Assembly (NCBI GenBank): GCA_022457155.1
Contig: JAJGOT010000029.1
Location: 1,313,501-1,377,500, forward strand
DNA from: Cladopsammia gracilis
Taxonomy: Eukaryota; Cnidaria; Anthozoa; Scleractinia; Dendrophylliidae
DNA length: 64,000 bases
Reading direction: 5' to 3'
The notes beneath the pieces are model-generated. The model worked only from the letters and a program-made list of their open reading frames with translations, ran no database searches and was not told the origin of the DNA. Below are positions 12,215 to 22,420 of this stretch, one piece after another. The stretch's first letter is position 1. Every line of letters starts with the position of its first letter. The position numbers were made by a program, and so were the translations under genes.

Positions 12215-13070
12215 ATTCCCAGTTATGCAGTCAGCCCGGCTCGGATTAGTTAAATCTTTTACAAAAAAATGCATGGAGCTTTATTCCTGGAAAAGAAACC
12301 GTCTGTCTACAAACGTGGTTCTGCATATAATGGTAACTGGAATCAGTCTTTTATCAAATTGTTTCGTTATTTTACAGCTGATTAGATCCTTTGATACAGG
12401 ATCCGATGCTTCTATTTCGTTACAGTGGTCTTTGCTGCAAATACAGTTACTTGTTTTTCTGTATATAATCATTGTATTATGACAAATCCGAAGTCATCGT
12501 GTTAGGAAGCTAATTTTGTAAACAGAAGAACTGTAGCCAAACCTCTCCTTACTGACACCTCTCAATTACGGAGAATTAACTTGATCCGCAAAGAGACTAA
12601 AACTCCGTAGAAACTCATCTTCTATAATACGGACACCTCTATAATAAGGATACCAGGTCCCGTCTTTTTGGTTTCCGTGTTAAGGTGGACTGTACGGCAC
12701 GTTGAGCAAAATATTTTTTCCAGTCGCGTTGGCTTTAATATTTTTAGTTTTTTTTTTTATGTTGTTGTTGCTGAAATTCCCAGATCGTCGGCTTTAAACC
12801 ACATATTAAGGGGACAATGTCCCGGCTTAAATATCGTGTTTTTATGGCCAGGGGAGTGCTTTTTAACAGCTTGCTTTATTATCTTGAAATGGGAAGAAAA
12901 AAAAGCCAAAAGTGATGAACGTATGCAAAGAAATATGATTTTAAGAGACAAACAAGAGGCTACAAGTAGCCTATACTCACGCGCTTGCGTAAGAAAGTTC
13001 TATGGTTTATTTTAAACGGGTCACGCACCCCTCAACGAATTTTGCGTTGAAGCTCCAAAAACTCAAAATT

Positions 13071-13252
13071 GGCCATTTGCACGATGACGTCATTTGACTA
13101 CTACTACCAGAATTCATTTCGTTTTTCCTTTCTTATTTAAATTTTGTAATCCCAGTGCGATTTAAATAACAATAGCCCTTATTTGCACTACAAAACAAAA
13201 ACCTGAAGGATTCTGGTAGTAGTAGTCAAATGACGTCATCGTGCAAATGGCC
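13071..13252. mobile_element. 182-bp MITE with about 43-bp near-perfect TIRs
   Basis: The left end starts GGCCATTTGCACGATGACG and the right end is its reverse complement over about 43 bases. Unit 4 (near 43845) has the empty site CTCAAAATTCAACC, and ATT flanks both ends here. Each TIR holds a TGACGTCA octamer (13085-13092 and 13231-13238) and a TAGTAGTAG/CTACTACTA run. No coding capacity. Confidence 0.85.
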
Positions 13253-13643
13253 TATTCAACCAAAGAATGGCAATTTTGATTTTGTGACCGCCCGAAAAGA
13301 AATTAAATGTGATGAACTGTAATGCACTTTAATGATTGCAATCCTGTATGTTTTATACAAACTACTGGTTCTGTTGTGCTCTATAGAATCTTTTTTATCC
13401 AATTTGATGTATATATGTGGTATTATTTTAGTGATGTAACATAGGAATAAAAGGGAGGTTTTCACGGATCGGCGCTTGTGCAAGCTATGACGTAACCCAT
13501 TAATTTCATTGTTTAGAACAATCGGAAGCGAGTAGATAACTCTGGCGGGAAATTTCCCGTGAAAATGTCGCGGTCAGTCAGCTGATTGAAAAGACGATTA
13601 TACATATCCATGCGCGCCATGAAAACCACCAGGGTCTAGAATA

Positions 13644-14139
13644 AGGCCCCGTCCACACGTATCCGGATATTTTTGAATCCGCAACTTTTTTGTTGCGGAT
13701 TGGCCTTCCGTCCACACGTATCCGGCGAAATCGGCTCACCAATCCGCAACTTTTTAAATTCGCTCTCCAGAGTGGAAATTTTTGAATACGAGTATTCGAA
13801 TCCGGATATTTTTTAATACGCTGACGTAACAGTATCAGATCCAGTCTTTAACCGCGCGAATATTCAACATGGCCGACCCGAAATGTTATCGCTTCACTTC
13901 TACACGGACTTATTTCTAGTCTAATAACGTGCTTACAGTTGAACTTTGATTTGAACTTGGCCTTTGCGTATGCTTTTTTGACAACATTTAAAGAGGAGCC
14001 CTGGCTGCTAGAGCGAATCCGGATACGCGTGGACGGGCAAATACGATTCGAATACGCTACGTGTGGACGCGAATATTTTCTAATCCGCAACAAAAAAGTT
14101 GCGGATTCAAAAATATCCGGATACGTGTGGACGGGGCCT
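13644..14139. mobile_element. TIR element (AGGCCCCGTCCACACG), unit 1 copy
   Basis: The ends are inverted repeats starting AGGCCCCGTCCACACGTATC and containing a sub-terminal hairpin around GCAACTTTTTTGTTGC. The sister copy at 44251-44685 lacks about 61 internal bases. Because it is present in both units, it inserted before the duplication. No transposase is seen. Confidence 0.75.
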
Positions 14140-14429
14140 AAATCCTTCGGTTCAAGGGTTTTAGGGACGGACCATTTAATTTTTGTGGGGGGGTTGGGGG
14201 GGGGGGGGGGGCAATTACCAAAAAAAAAATTCCTGCAGAAGATATTACAGATAGTAACTAAAAAATAGTGCACAAGAAATAGCACACACAAAATAGTGCA
14301 CAAGAAAGCACGTGAAAAAAAGACTTATTATAATATTTTGGCAAAAAAAAAAATTCTTGCAAATAGTGATGCTGGAAAAAAAAATCATACTCAGAAGAAA
14401 TTGCTCTCTGAGCAGAAACTTTAGTCGGC

Positions 14430-16150
14430 ATCAGTGACTCCAATATGTATGATAACGATAACAGATTTGAACCGGTAAAAAACACTGTTGGATATATACT
14501 GACTACACAACAAAAACAAAGAGGATGGAATTGATATTAAAAAAAACGAAAAAATAGTGAAATCATTTAAATCCTTAAAAGGTAGTTGACTGGATATTGC
14601 AACACATATTTTTAGCGTTTGGCTTGGCTGATAAAGCAGTCGGCTTTGCGCCACAAAAAGGAGTGGGGAATATTCTCGAAGCAACTATTTTCACACTATG
14701 TGGCAAGTAAGACAAACGCTTTTTATTTCAAATCTGTTACCTCTTTAATCATGGTTAGTCGAAAGACTGGTCATGAAACCTTGCAGACTTCAGTGGCGAT
14801 AACAAAGGAGCTACAATTTTTGTTGAAAGTAAGATCACAGGCTATGACTGAATAACTTGATGCTCCAACTAAGTTCAAAATCTATTGTGGATGTGCACGG
14901 TCAACGCCAAAAAACGCTAACAAAAAACGAACGAACTTCCTCAGGTTTCATAACCACTGCGTTTCATTAAAAACAACCATTACGCTTTAATAAAACAACA
15001 ACAACAAAACCTAACGATATTAAACAAACAGTCTGTACCAAGGAAGTTTACTTCCACAAAACAACATAGCATATTAATTGAATGAATGGAACCCGTACAC
15101 TGTAGTTAAACATCAATGGACAAGTTCTTAAATATAAAACAAGCCTTTCCCATCAACTGAATTCCATTGCTTCCCAACATCTTGAATCAAAACATCACTG
15201 AACAGTTTGCAATGAACTTTCGTCAATCATACCTTGTATGGACAGTTGTATTTAATTGCGAGTGATATACAAGATCGCACATATTTTTACTTAAAAAACT
15301 GGTGCAAGTGGTTTATTTGCTCGTGTGAGGTTTCCAAGTCCTGAATATTGCAATATTTATTTACATAGGCCAGTTATCTCTCAAGAAAAATCGGAGTATA
15401 TACAGAAATACGAAAATGTTTTTGGTGTGTAGCTAGGCATGTTAAAAATGAAAATATATTAAAAAGTTGACACTGGCTAAAAATGTTGTTTTGGACGTTT
15501 CGGCAACTACTGTTGCCTTCTTCAGCAAAAGATAAAAATGCAAATGTCTAACGGCGTCCTGATGGTATAAGATACATGACAAAGACTAATTCTTGAAGCT
15601 TGGCATTCCGTGCGTAACACGAACGCTATAAACGAACACATAGCGCTTACAAATGTTTACAATAACATTAAGAATTTGTAGAAATAATTAAGAATGCTCT
15701 AGAGACTTTTGTTTCACCTCAAAATATTCTTTCGAGGTGCGATTTAATATTTGCATGTATCTTATACCATCAGGACGCCGTTAGACATTTGCATTTTTAT
15801 CTTTTGCTGAAGAAGGCAACAGTAGTTGCCGAAACGTCCAAAACAACATTTTTAGCCAGTGTCAACTTTTTAATATCTTTTCATTTTTAACAGAAATACG
15901 ACTGCCGTTAATAACCAAGCACCGTCTAACAGAGTAAGACAGTTGCCGTTGTTATCTTTCTGTTCGTAAAATCCGAGGAATAGAACGTCTAATGCAAACC
16001 GCTCAGTGAAGTTTGATGCAAAACGTCGCCAAGCAGTGAAATTGGTGGTAGTGACGTATGCAGCTGGAAAACGTCTCTTCTGAGATTATTTCCATATTTT
16101 AAACATTGAACAAGAATCCATTTTCAATTTGCCTTTTGTCAAACCCAGTG
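14430..16150. other. Non-coding downstream flank of the intact ZNF gene
   Basis: No gene apart from the Penelope-like insertion at 15402-15902. The flank resembles the downstream flank of the ZNF pseudogene (2650-4989), showing that the two ZNF loci within a unit arose by an older duplication that included flanking DNA. Confidence 0.6.
15402..15902 (+). mobile_element. Truncated Penelope-like element with inverted terminal arms and 12-bp TSD
   Basis: The 12-base sequence ACAGAAATACGA flanks the insertion (15402-15413 and 15891-15902). Unit 4 (near 46030) has a single copy with no insertion, so both ends are certain. Two inverted arms of about 138 bp (15441-15578, 15754-15892) enclose a short coding end in which LEAWHSVRNTNAINEH precedes a stop near 15690. 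This resembles the tail that follows the GIY-YIG domain in Penelope-like proteins. The right arm contains CTGAAGA, a six-pair GGCAAC/GTTGCC stem, then GAAAC, similar in layout to a hammerhead-ribozyme core. The element is dead: almost the whole reverse transcriptase is missing. Confidence 0.85.
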
Positions 16151-17539
16151 TCACTCCAGTATCATATGATTATCAATGTGTTCAATAAGAAGCTCCTGAC
16201 TACTTAATTCGTCTTGACAAATCCAACAGCTGAATGTGTTCAACCGGTTTGCAGTGTGTTCAGCAGTGGAAGATAACAGTTGAGGCTCACTCTCTTCCGA
16301 GTGAGCGACTTCGTCCTCGTATGTCAAAGAAGTATTCCCTGGGTGTGTTCTTTTGTGTTGATTTAATGAATGTAATCGGTTAAACCACTCGCCACAGTGC
16401 TTGCATTGATAACGTTTCTGCCTTGTGTGGAGCCTTTCGTGTCTCTTACAACTTGATCCATCGATGAAGCACTTATCACAATACTTGCACTTATAAGGTT
16501 TTTCTCCTGTATGTGTCCGGTCATGCCTTTTGCAATGCGATGAGTTTCTAAAGTGTTTATCACAATACTGGCACTTATAAGGTTTTTCTCCTGTATGTGT
16601 CCGTTCATGCTTTTTGCAATTCGATGTGATGCTAAAGCGTTTATCACAATACTTGCACTTATACGGTTTTTCTCCCGTATGTGTCCGTTCGTGTCTCTTA
16701 AAACCTGATCCATCGTTGAAGCACTTATCACAATACTTGCACTTATAAGGTTTTTCTCCCGTATGTGTCCGTTCGTGACTCTTAAAACCTGATCCATCGC
16801 TGAAGCACTTATCACAATACTTGCACTTATAGGGTTTTTCTCCCGTATGTGTCCGTTCGTGACTCTTAAAACCTGATCCATCGCTGAAGCACTTATCACA
16901 ATACTTGCACTTATAAGGTTTTTCTCCCGTATGTTTCCGTTCGTGACTCTTAAAACCTGATCCATTGCTGAAGCACTTATCACAATACTTGCACTTATAC
17001 GGTTTCTGTCCTGTGTGTATACGTTCATGCACCTTACAATGTACCTTCCGGCTAAAGCACTTATCACAATACTTGCACTTATGAGGTTTCTGTCCAGTGT
17101 GTGTACGTTCATGCACCATACAATTTCCCTTCTGGGTAAAGCACTTATCACAATACTTACACTTATGAGGTTTCTGTCCTGTGTGTGTACGTTCGTGTTC
17201 CTTACAATGTCCTTTACGTCCAAAGCACTTATTACAATACAAGCACTTATGAGGTTTCTGTCCCGTGTGTGTACGTTCGTGTTCCTTACAATTTAGCTTC
17301 TGGCTAAAGCACTTCTCACAATACTTGCACTTGTGAGGTTTCTTTTCTAGGCGCGTAGGTTGACCTGTCCTGCATGTTGATGCATGGTTGGAACGTTTAT
17401 CACAGTGGTTAGACTCATCAGGTTTTTCTCTTGTCCGTTTTTCTTCATGATTCTTTGAGCGTGATGAGTTCCTCAACTTGAAACGCTTTGTTACAGTGTC
17501 ATTTTGTTGGTTGACTCTGCGTGTTTTTGTCCGTGACAT
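16151..17539 (-). CDS. C2H2 zinc-finger protein, 13 fingers (intact)
   Basis: A 462-residue protein from the ATG at 17539. A nuclear nucleic-acid-binding role is inferred from the family. A short basic N-terminus is followed by 12 tandem fingers joined by TGQKP/TGEKP linkers. An acidic, Ser/Glu-rich stretch and a separate C-terminal finger (CWICQDELSSQELLIEHIDNH) follow. Fingers 1-11 are unusual: Cys sits just before the conserved Phe, and Cys or Phe replaces Leu at helix position 4. Only finger 12 has Leu. Fingers 6 and 7 are identical and finger 8 nearly so, showing recent internal duplication. No KRAB, BTB or SCAN domain is seen. The frame is open upstream to 17641, but a good acceptor (TTTTACTTTTCAG) ends at 17604, so the 34 upstream codons are largely intronic. 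The DNA target is unknown. Confidence 0.85.
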   Translation of the reverse strand: MSRTKTRRVNQQNDTVTKRFKLRNSSRSKNHEEKRTREKPDESNHCDKRSNHASTCRTGQPTRLEKKPHKCKYCEKCFSQKLNCKEHERTHTGQKPHKCLYCNKCFGRKGHCKEHERTHTGQKPHKCKYCDKCFTQKGNCMVHERTHTGQKPHKCKYCDKCFSRKVHCKVHERIHTGQKPYKCKYCDKCFSNGSGFKSHERKHTGEKPYKCKYCDKCFSDGSGFKSHERTHTGEKPYKCKYCDKCFSDGSGFKSHERTHTGEKPYKCKYCDKCFNDGSGFKRHERTHTGEKPYKCKYCDKRFSITSNCKKHERTHTGEKPYKCQYCDKHFRNSSHCKRHDRTHTGEKPYKCKYCDKCFIDGSSCKRHERLHTRQKRYQCKHCGEWFNRLHSLNQHKRTHPGNTSLTYEDEVAHSEESEPQLLSSTAEHTANRLNTFSCWICQDELSSQELLIEHIDNHMILE

Positions 17540-17602
17540 GTCACAAGAATCAAGGTAATGCAGAGTTGTTCTTTTTCTAATAATGTCGATGACTATGGCA
17601 TT

Positions 17603-17616
17603 CCTGAAAAGTAAAA
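17603..17616 (-). promoter_or_regulatory. Probable 3' splice site of the ZNF terminal exon
   Basis: On the minus strand a T-rich tract and CTTTTCAG end at 17604, so the exon begins at 17603. The same acceptor recurs at the other ZNF loci, with exon starts at 6351, 38385 and 47649. In this copy the next ATG (ATGCCATAG) gives a two-codon upstream ORF; the protein ATG is at 17539. The upstream exon and promoter were not found. Confidence 0.55.
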
Positions 17617-17761
17617 ATGTTGCATCACTTAGGCTGTTCATTTGATGTAAGTTGCTGTAAAAGGATTAATAATAAGAGTAGACGATTTGTCAGGGTTATT
17701 ACAATGTCGAGCCTCAAACAAGGCATTGGATATATCCATATACATTTTTCTGGGTAGTCCG

Positions 17762-18805
17762 AGATGTTTGTTTTCATTACGGATTTCAACCACAGAAGCA
17801 GAGATATATTAAAGAATTTCCAAGCAAGCGAGAGACTTAAAGGTAAAACAGATTACATTTTTCGATGGGAATTTATGTTGTTATCAATCTGATTGACTTT
17901 TTCTCTGTGCTCTTGTGTAGTTTTGGAGAATTGTTTTCAAAACGTTGTATCGATTTCTTGAATTTCACCCAAGGCAGCTCGGCGAACTCGATGCTATAAA
18001 TGGTACGCGTTTTGCTTTTAAACATAAACTAATAGAGATCTGAATAAAAATTTTCGAAAGAAGATTGTGTCGTCCATTTTTATGTGTTTGTTCATTCATT
18101 ACATAGATTGAAAAGCGATCTTATAGTTCTGTCTACACTCGCGTCGCCTTATGCAAATAACCTTAAGCTTATGTTTGAGTATTTTTACAATTTTGATTTC
18201 CAAATCAGTTTCTCGGGCAATTTGACAAGCAACAACTGTATTTTATTCGGAAAGTAGTCGTACTAGTTATTGTAGACGGAGAAAAAGTTGTTTTTGTGAA
18301 CTTTTGTACGATCTAAATGTACTGTGCAGACGGTCGCGTAATACTGAGAAATGCTAAAATTGAAAAATAGCCCGGTCGTCAATCTTTATTAATTCTTGTG
18401 CTTCCGACCGTTCACCTTAGTTAAGTTTCACCTTAGTTAAGCTTTTTCAGGGAGCGACGCTGTTAGGCTAAGCCTATCTATATATATTATCATTAGAAAT
18501 TCATTCAGCTAAGCAAAAAGCGACTGCACAAAGTTACAACCCTGAATTTTCCTTCTAAAGACTGTAAATACACTAGTACGGATAGAATCAGGTGGCGCAT
18601 TCGACGGCTTAGCTGAGAAGTAAGAAAACGAATTTTAAAAGGCCATGGCTAGCTGTTCTATGTTTACTAAGTGACAGAATGTAATTGCCGCGAAGATGAT
18701 AAGAAGACCGGAGTGAAAACATATTTTTCATATAAGCAGGAAAATGAGTGAAAAACAGGCTCTTATATAATAATATAAGGAAATTCTGAATGCGCCTATT
18801 ACATA
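17762..18805. other. Sequence unique to unit 1, no gene seen
   Basis: Relative to the other ZNF upstream flanks (6515-6640 and 47815-47900), about 1.04 kb of unrelated AT-rich DNA is inserted here. I found no inverted ends, TSD or coding frame. It could be a diverged mobile element or ancestral sequence lost elsewhere. Confidence 0.5.
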
Positions 18806-18889
18806 AAGAGACCAACCAAAAGTGGTTTAACAACTACACCCAGAAATACTTGCTCTTTCTCTCCAAATCCAGGTGAATACCGTAAAAGA

Positions 18890-19055
18890 CCCATTAAACC
18901 CTACCCTACCCTACCCTACCTTTACTTACTTTGGGTCTGCAAATAGCATAGTACCCCAGCTCCCGCACAAACTGGCTGAGACTTATCTACGTTGGCTTGA
19001 TGGAAGTCATTTCACTGACATTTCAAGCCCTTTTCAATACTGAAAAACTAGGGTA
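18890..19055. repeat. Repeat with CCCTA run; inverted copy at 48085-48215
   Basis: A few CCCTA units are followed by a conserved stretch containing GGCTTGATGGAAGTCATTTC. The reverse complement, ending in TAGGG units, lies at about 48085-48215 in unit 4. So this short segment is inverted between otherwise colinear units. The pentamer run is not the TTAGGG telomere repeat. Confidence 0.6.
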
Positions 19056-19059
19056 GGTT

Positions 19060-21925
19060 TTGTGAGACATCCAAATAGTGGAGAATTTTAATTCTTTAAT
19101 CTAATTTAATTGTAATTTTTTTAACTCTTTGAAAAGCACCATAGTTGAAGTACCAGTCATTTGTCTGGATCTACAAAATGCTTTAAGTTCATCATTAACA
19201 GAAGGTTTCTTATAACCCCATACATTGACTGGACTTTTCTTGTGCCACACAAATCATCTGAGAAATATGTGCAGTTTAAGAATACCGTTTTAACCAAAAC
19301 TTTCTAGACTTTGAAACTGCTTGCCAGTTTGTCCAGAAAGTGCACAATGTGGCCCCCATAAGGAGGGAATATGACTAATAATGATGCAACTCAAGTTCCC
19401 AACCACATGATTGTGCCAATTGGCTGTTGAAATGCATTGCTGAAAACAGAATCGAAAAATATTAAAATCCGAATGAGAAAAACGCATTTTTGTGATTTCG
19501 TTATTTGGTAATTCCCATTGATTGACAGCTGTCAAACTCCCTCAACTGTTGACTTGACAGATCAAAATTATATTAAAAGAATGTTTTCAATCCTCAAAAT
19601 CAGTTTCTTTTCATTTGAATTAGCTAACACAACTATATTTTGAATGTCCCGCCAAAGTGTCATGTGACCTAATTCAACCAATCAGAGTGCTCAAAAGTGG
19701 TCAAATGGCCAACTTTTGAATGTCCTTATCTTCTGAACAATTTAAGACAATGACCCGAAATTTTGGATTTTGAAATTGGACATCAGGATGCTTCCTGAGA
19801 CATTTTTGGGAGATATTCAGAGAGGGCAAATATATCCTGGGTAAGTACCTTAAGGGAAAAAATTATAGTTACAAATGTTTATGTTCTTGCATAATTCTTT
19901 TACAGAGCAATTGAATGTTCACCAACCATGCAATAATTCACACAAGCTATAATAATTTATTTGATCATACTGGGTCTCCAACATGTCTTTTCTCTCTACT
20001 ATCAAAACATGTATATATGTTAAATAAAAAGGAATTCACAGTGCAAGCTAGGAAGTTTTTCATTGGTTATTTCTGAGGTTTTTGGCCACATTTTAATAAT
20101 TATGCAGGTATCAATGTCCAGCCTGGGGAATCGACCCCCGGGCAACCCCAGGGGAACCCACTGGCTTGGTAGAGGATTTGTAGCAAAAATGTTCCCTAGG
20201 GACAAGGGCATTAGTGCGCTTTTGTGTTTTTGAGCAAACCTCCCTGGGGATCTATCCATCACAAGGTTCAGTTGTAATTTATCCCGTGTCATGGCAAAAT
20301 TCCCCAGGGATCTACAAATCTGTGATTTTGTTGAACCATCCCTGCAACTTTTGAAACCTTCTTCCTCCTACATTTGGTTACAATGTAGATTTGTAATGCA
20401 ACATTACAAATTTACATTTTTACATTTAGATCTAAAGTTGTGTTTAGAAGTTCAAATATCTGGGGCCTAAATATTGTGAACATGGGCCCTCAAAAAGTTA
20501 CGCAGGGGCTCCAGTGGCTCCTCCTACACCAATTTATTGATTAAAATATCTCAGTGGGATTAATCAAGAAGGGACTTAGATTAGCAGAAAATTGTGATAC
20601 CTTTTGCTTCTCTTTGTAATTTGTTGGATATCATTTTGATGTTTTCAAGTACTTTAAATTGATTTCACATACAAGAATGTTGTCTTCATTTGCGAAATTT
20701 TGTGTGCCTCATTTGACGCATCAGCGAAAATTTTATGCTCCATTATTTATTTTTTAGTTGCCATACTCCAGAAAAAAACCTGTGTTTACATTGCAATGTT
20801 GAAATAAACTGCTGGTTAAACTTTATTTTGAGTTTGTTACTGACTCCAAAGCACCGTGTTTTCTTCTCAAAGGATGCTCAGAGGAAAATATTAAGATCTT
20901 TGGAGAACTTCTCTGCTTGTAGTTGGAACACGGCATTGTCCCGTTTAGCCCCAGAGGTGGGGTATTTGTTACAAGATTTTAGCTCTACCACAGGAGCTTC
21001 GACAAGTCTTTGCAAGTGCCCCGGGGTGCCAGGATGGCCACTGGTATCTACATAACAGTGGAGCATATGATTCCATGTGAGAAAAAATACAAGTCAATCT
21101 GTTTGTATGAGAATATTCAATGGCATTGAGATTTTCAGCTTAATTTAATTTAATGTAATTTAATTAATTATTTGCACTCATGATGTGCAGTCACATGCAA
21201 AGCTTACAACACAGATACTTGCCATACTTATTGCCATAGCTGATCTGGATCTTCATATTATTCCATTACAAACTCTTGTCTATTAAAAACAGCAATACCA
21301 TAGAAGGTAAATAATTAAGCTTCTATTGATGCCACCCGCTAAAACTCACGATAAAAGCCCAGAGATCGAAATAAACAGGACGCGTCTAGAGTAAAGAGCT
21401 TTCAACAGATGACAGCAGGATAGCGCTGTCAGAGTTCGGCACCGCCCAGACGAACATATGGCGAAGAATAATGGTGCGTAAAGGAAGAGAAGATTTGACC
21501 TGCTTGGTATTAATACCATTGAGTCTAACTCTTATGCTGCTAGTCTATTTTGAAAAAGATATGTCTTACCTTAACATTACCAAGCGAAGAAATAGTCAAA
21601 CACCACAATGAACGCCGCCATTATAAACACTTGTACCCAGTCTTACCATCGGAGCGGCACATTGTGGGACACCCTGAAGGAATTGTGGAATACTGGAATT
21701 TCATCTCAAGAGGAGTTGAGATCGAGGGTCGAGAAATGTTCTACCGATCGCATAATTATATGAACGAATTGACTAAAACAGGTGTCCATAAAAGCGAATT
21801 CATTCAGATGAAAATGCGTGGGCTTTCCTCCTGGAAAAAAAGAAAACTGTTTGTCTATAAATGTGGGAACCTTTTTTTGCGGATTGCGAAAATACCCGCA
21901 AAAATCGAAAAAATTAGAACCCACG
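19060..21925. other. Spacer shared with unit 3 and unit 4, no gene
   Basis: The part from about 19930 is copied at 29920-32100 (unit 3) and, more diverged, at 50030-51940 (unit 4). Open frames such as 20735-21055 and 30686-31042 are conserved only because the DNA was duplicated recently. They show no recognisable domain. Confidence 0.55.
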
Positions 21926-21930
21926 AAAAT

Positions 21931-22420
21931 TTAGTTCCACGCGGTACTCCTCTTCGTCCCAGGGGGGCATAGGGTGTCCACTGTAGATTGCGATCTTTGT
22001 CTGTTCATCGCCTTCTTCTCTGCCTCGCCCAGAAATGTCTATCTTGTTAAAGTCCCTCTGCAAGCCACGAGGCCAGGTGTTCTTGGGTCGGCTCGCTTCC
22101 CACTGCCTTGTGGAATCCATTCAAGCGCTTGACGTGCTATGGAATTTTCTGTTCTTAACGTGTGTCAAATCCATTTTCAGCGTCTCCTCTTGATGTTAAC
22201 TTGGATCCGGCGGTTCTTGCCCGATCCGTCTCCATGTGTCTCTACTCTATTAAAAATATTCTCGGGCCACCGGAATCCAAATATCTGTCGCAAGCATTTG
22301 TTGATGAAGACTTGATCTGTTTCACGAGGGCGGCAGTCTTTCTCCATGGTTCTGAGTCGTTAAGGAGAACGGATCTAACGTTGGCGTTAAATATCCGTAT
22401 CTCGGTTTTAATGCGAAGCG
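21931..22420 (-). pseudogene. Degenerate LINE reverse-transcriptase C-terminus, unit 1
   Basis: Read on the minus strand with frame changes, the segment gives the conserved end of a non-LTR retrotransposon protein. An IRIFNANVRSVLL motif is followed by an FINKCLRQI-like stretch, then an RQALEWIPQG block, then a GEAEKKAMNRQ end near a TAA at 21931. At least one frameshift and internal stops are present. Related copies lie at 27702-28370, 32105-33060 and about 51940-52470. Confidence 0.7.

Noticed and set aside
18898..18922. Interstitial telomere
   Set aside because: The CCCTA pentamer occurs only a few times and is not the TTAGGG hexamer.
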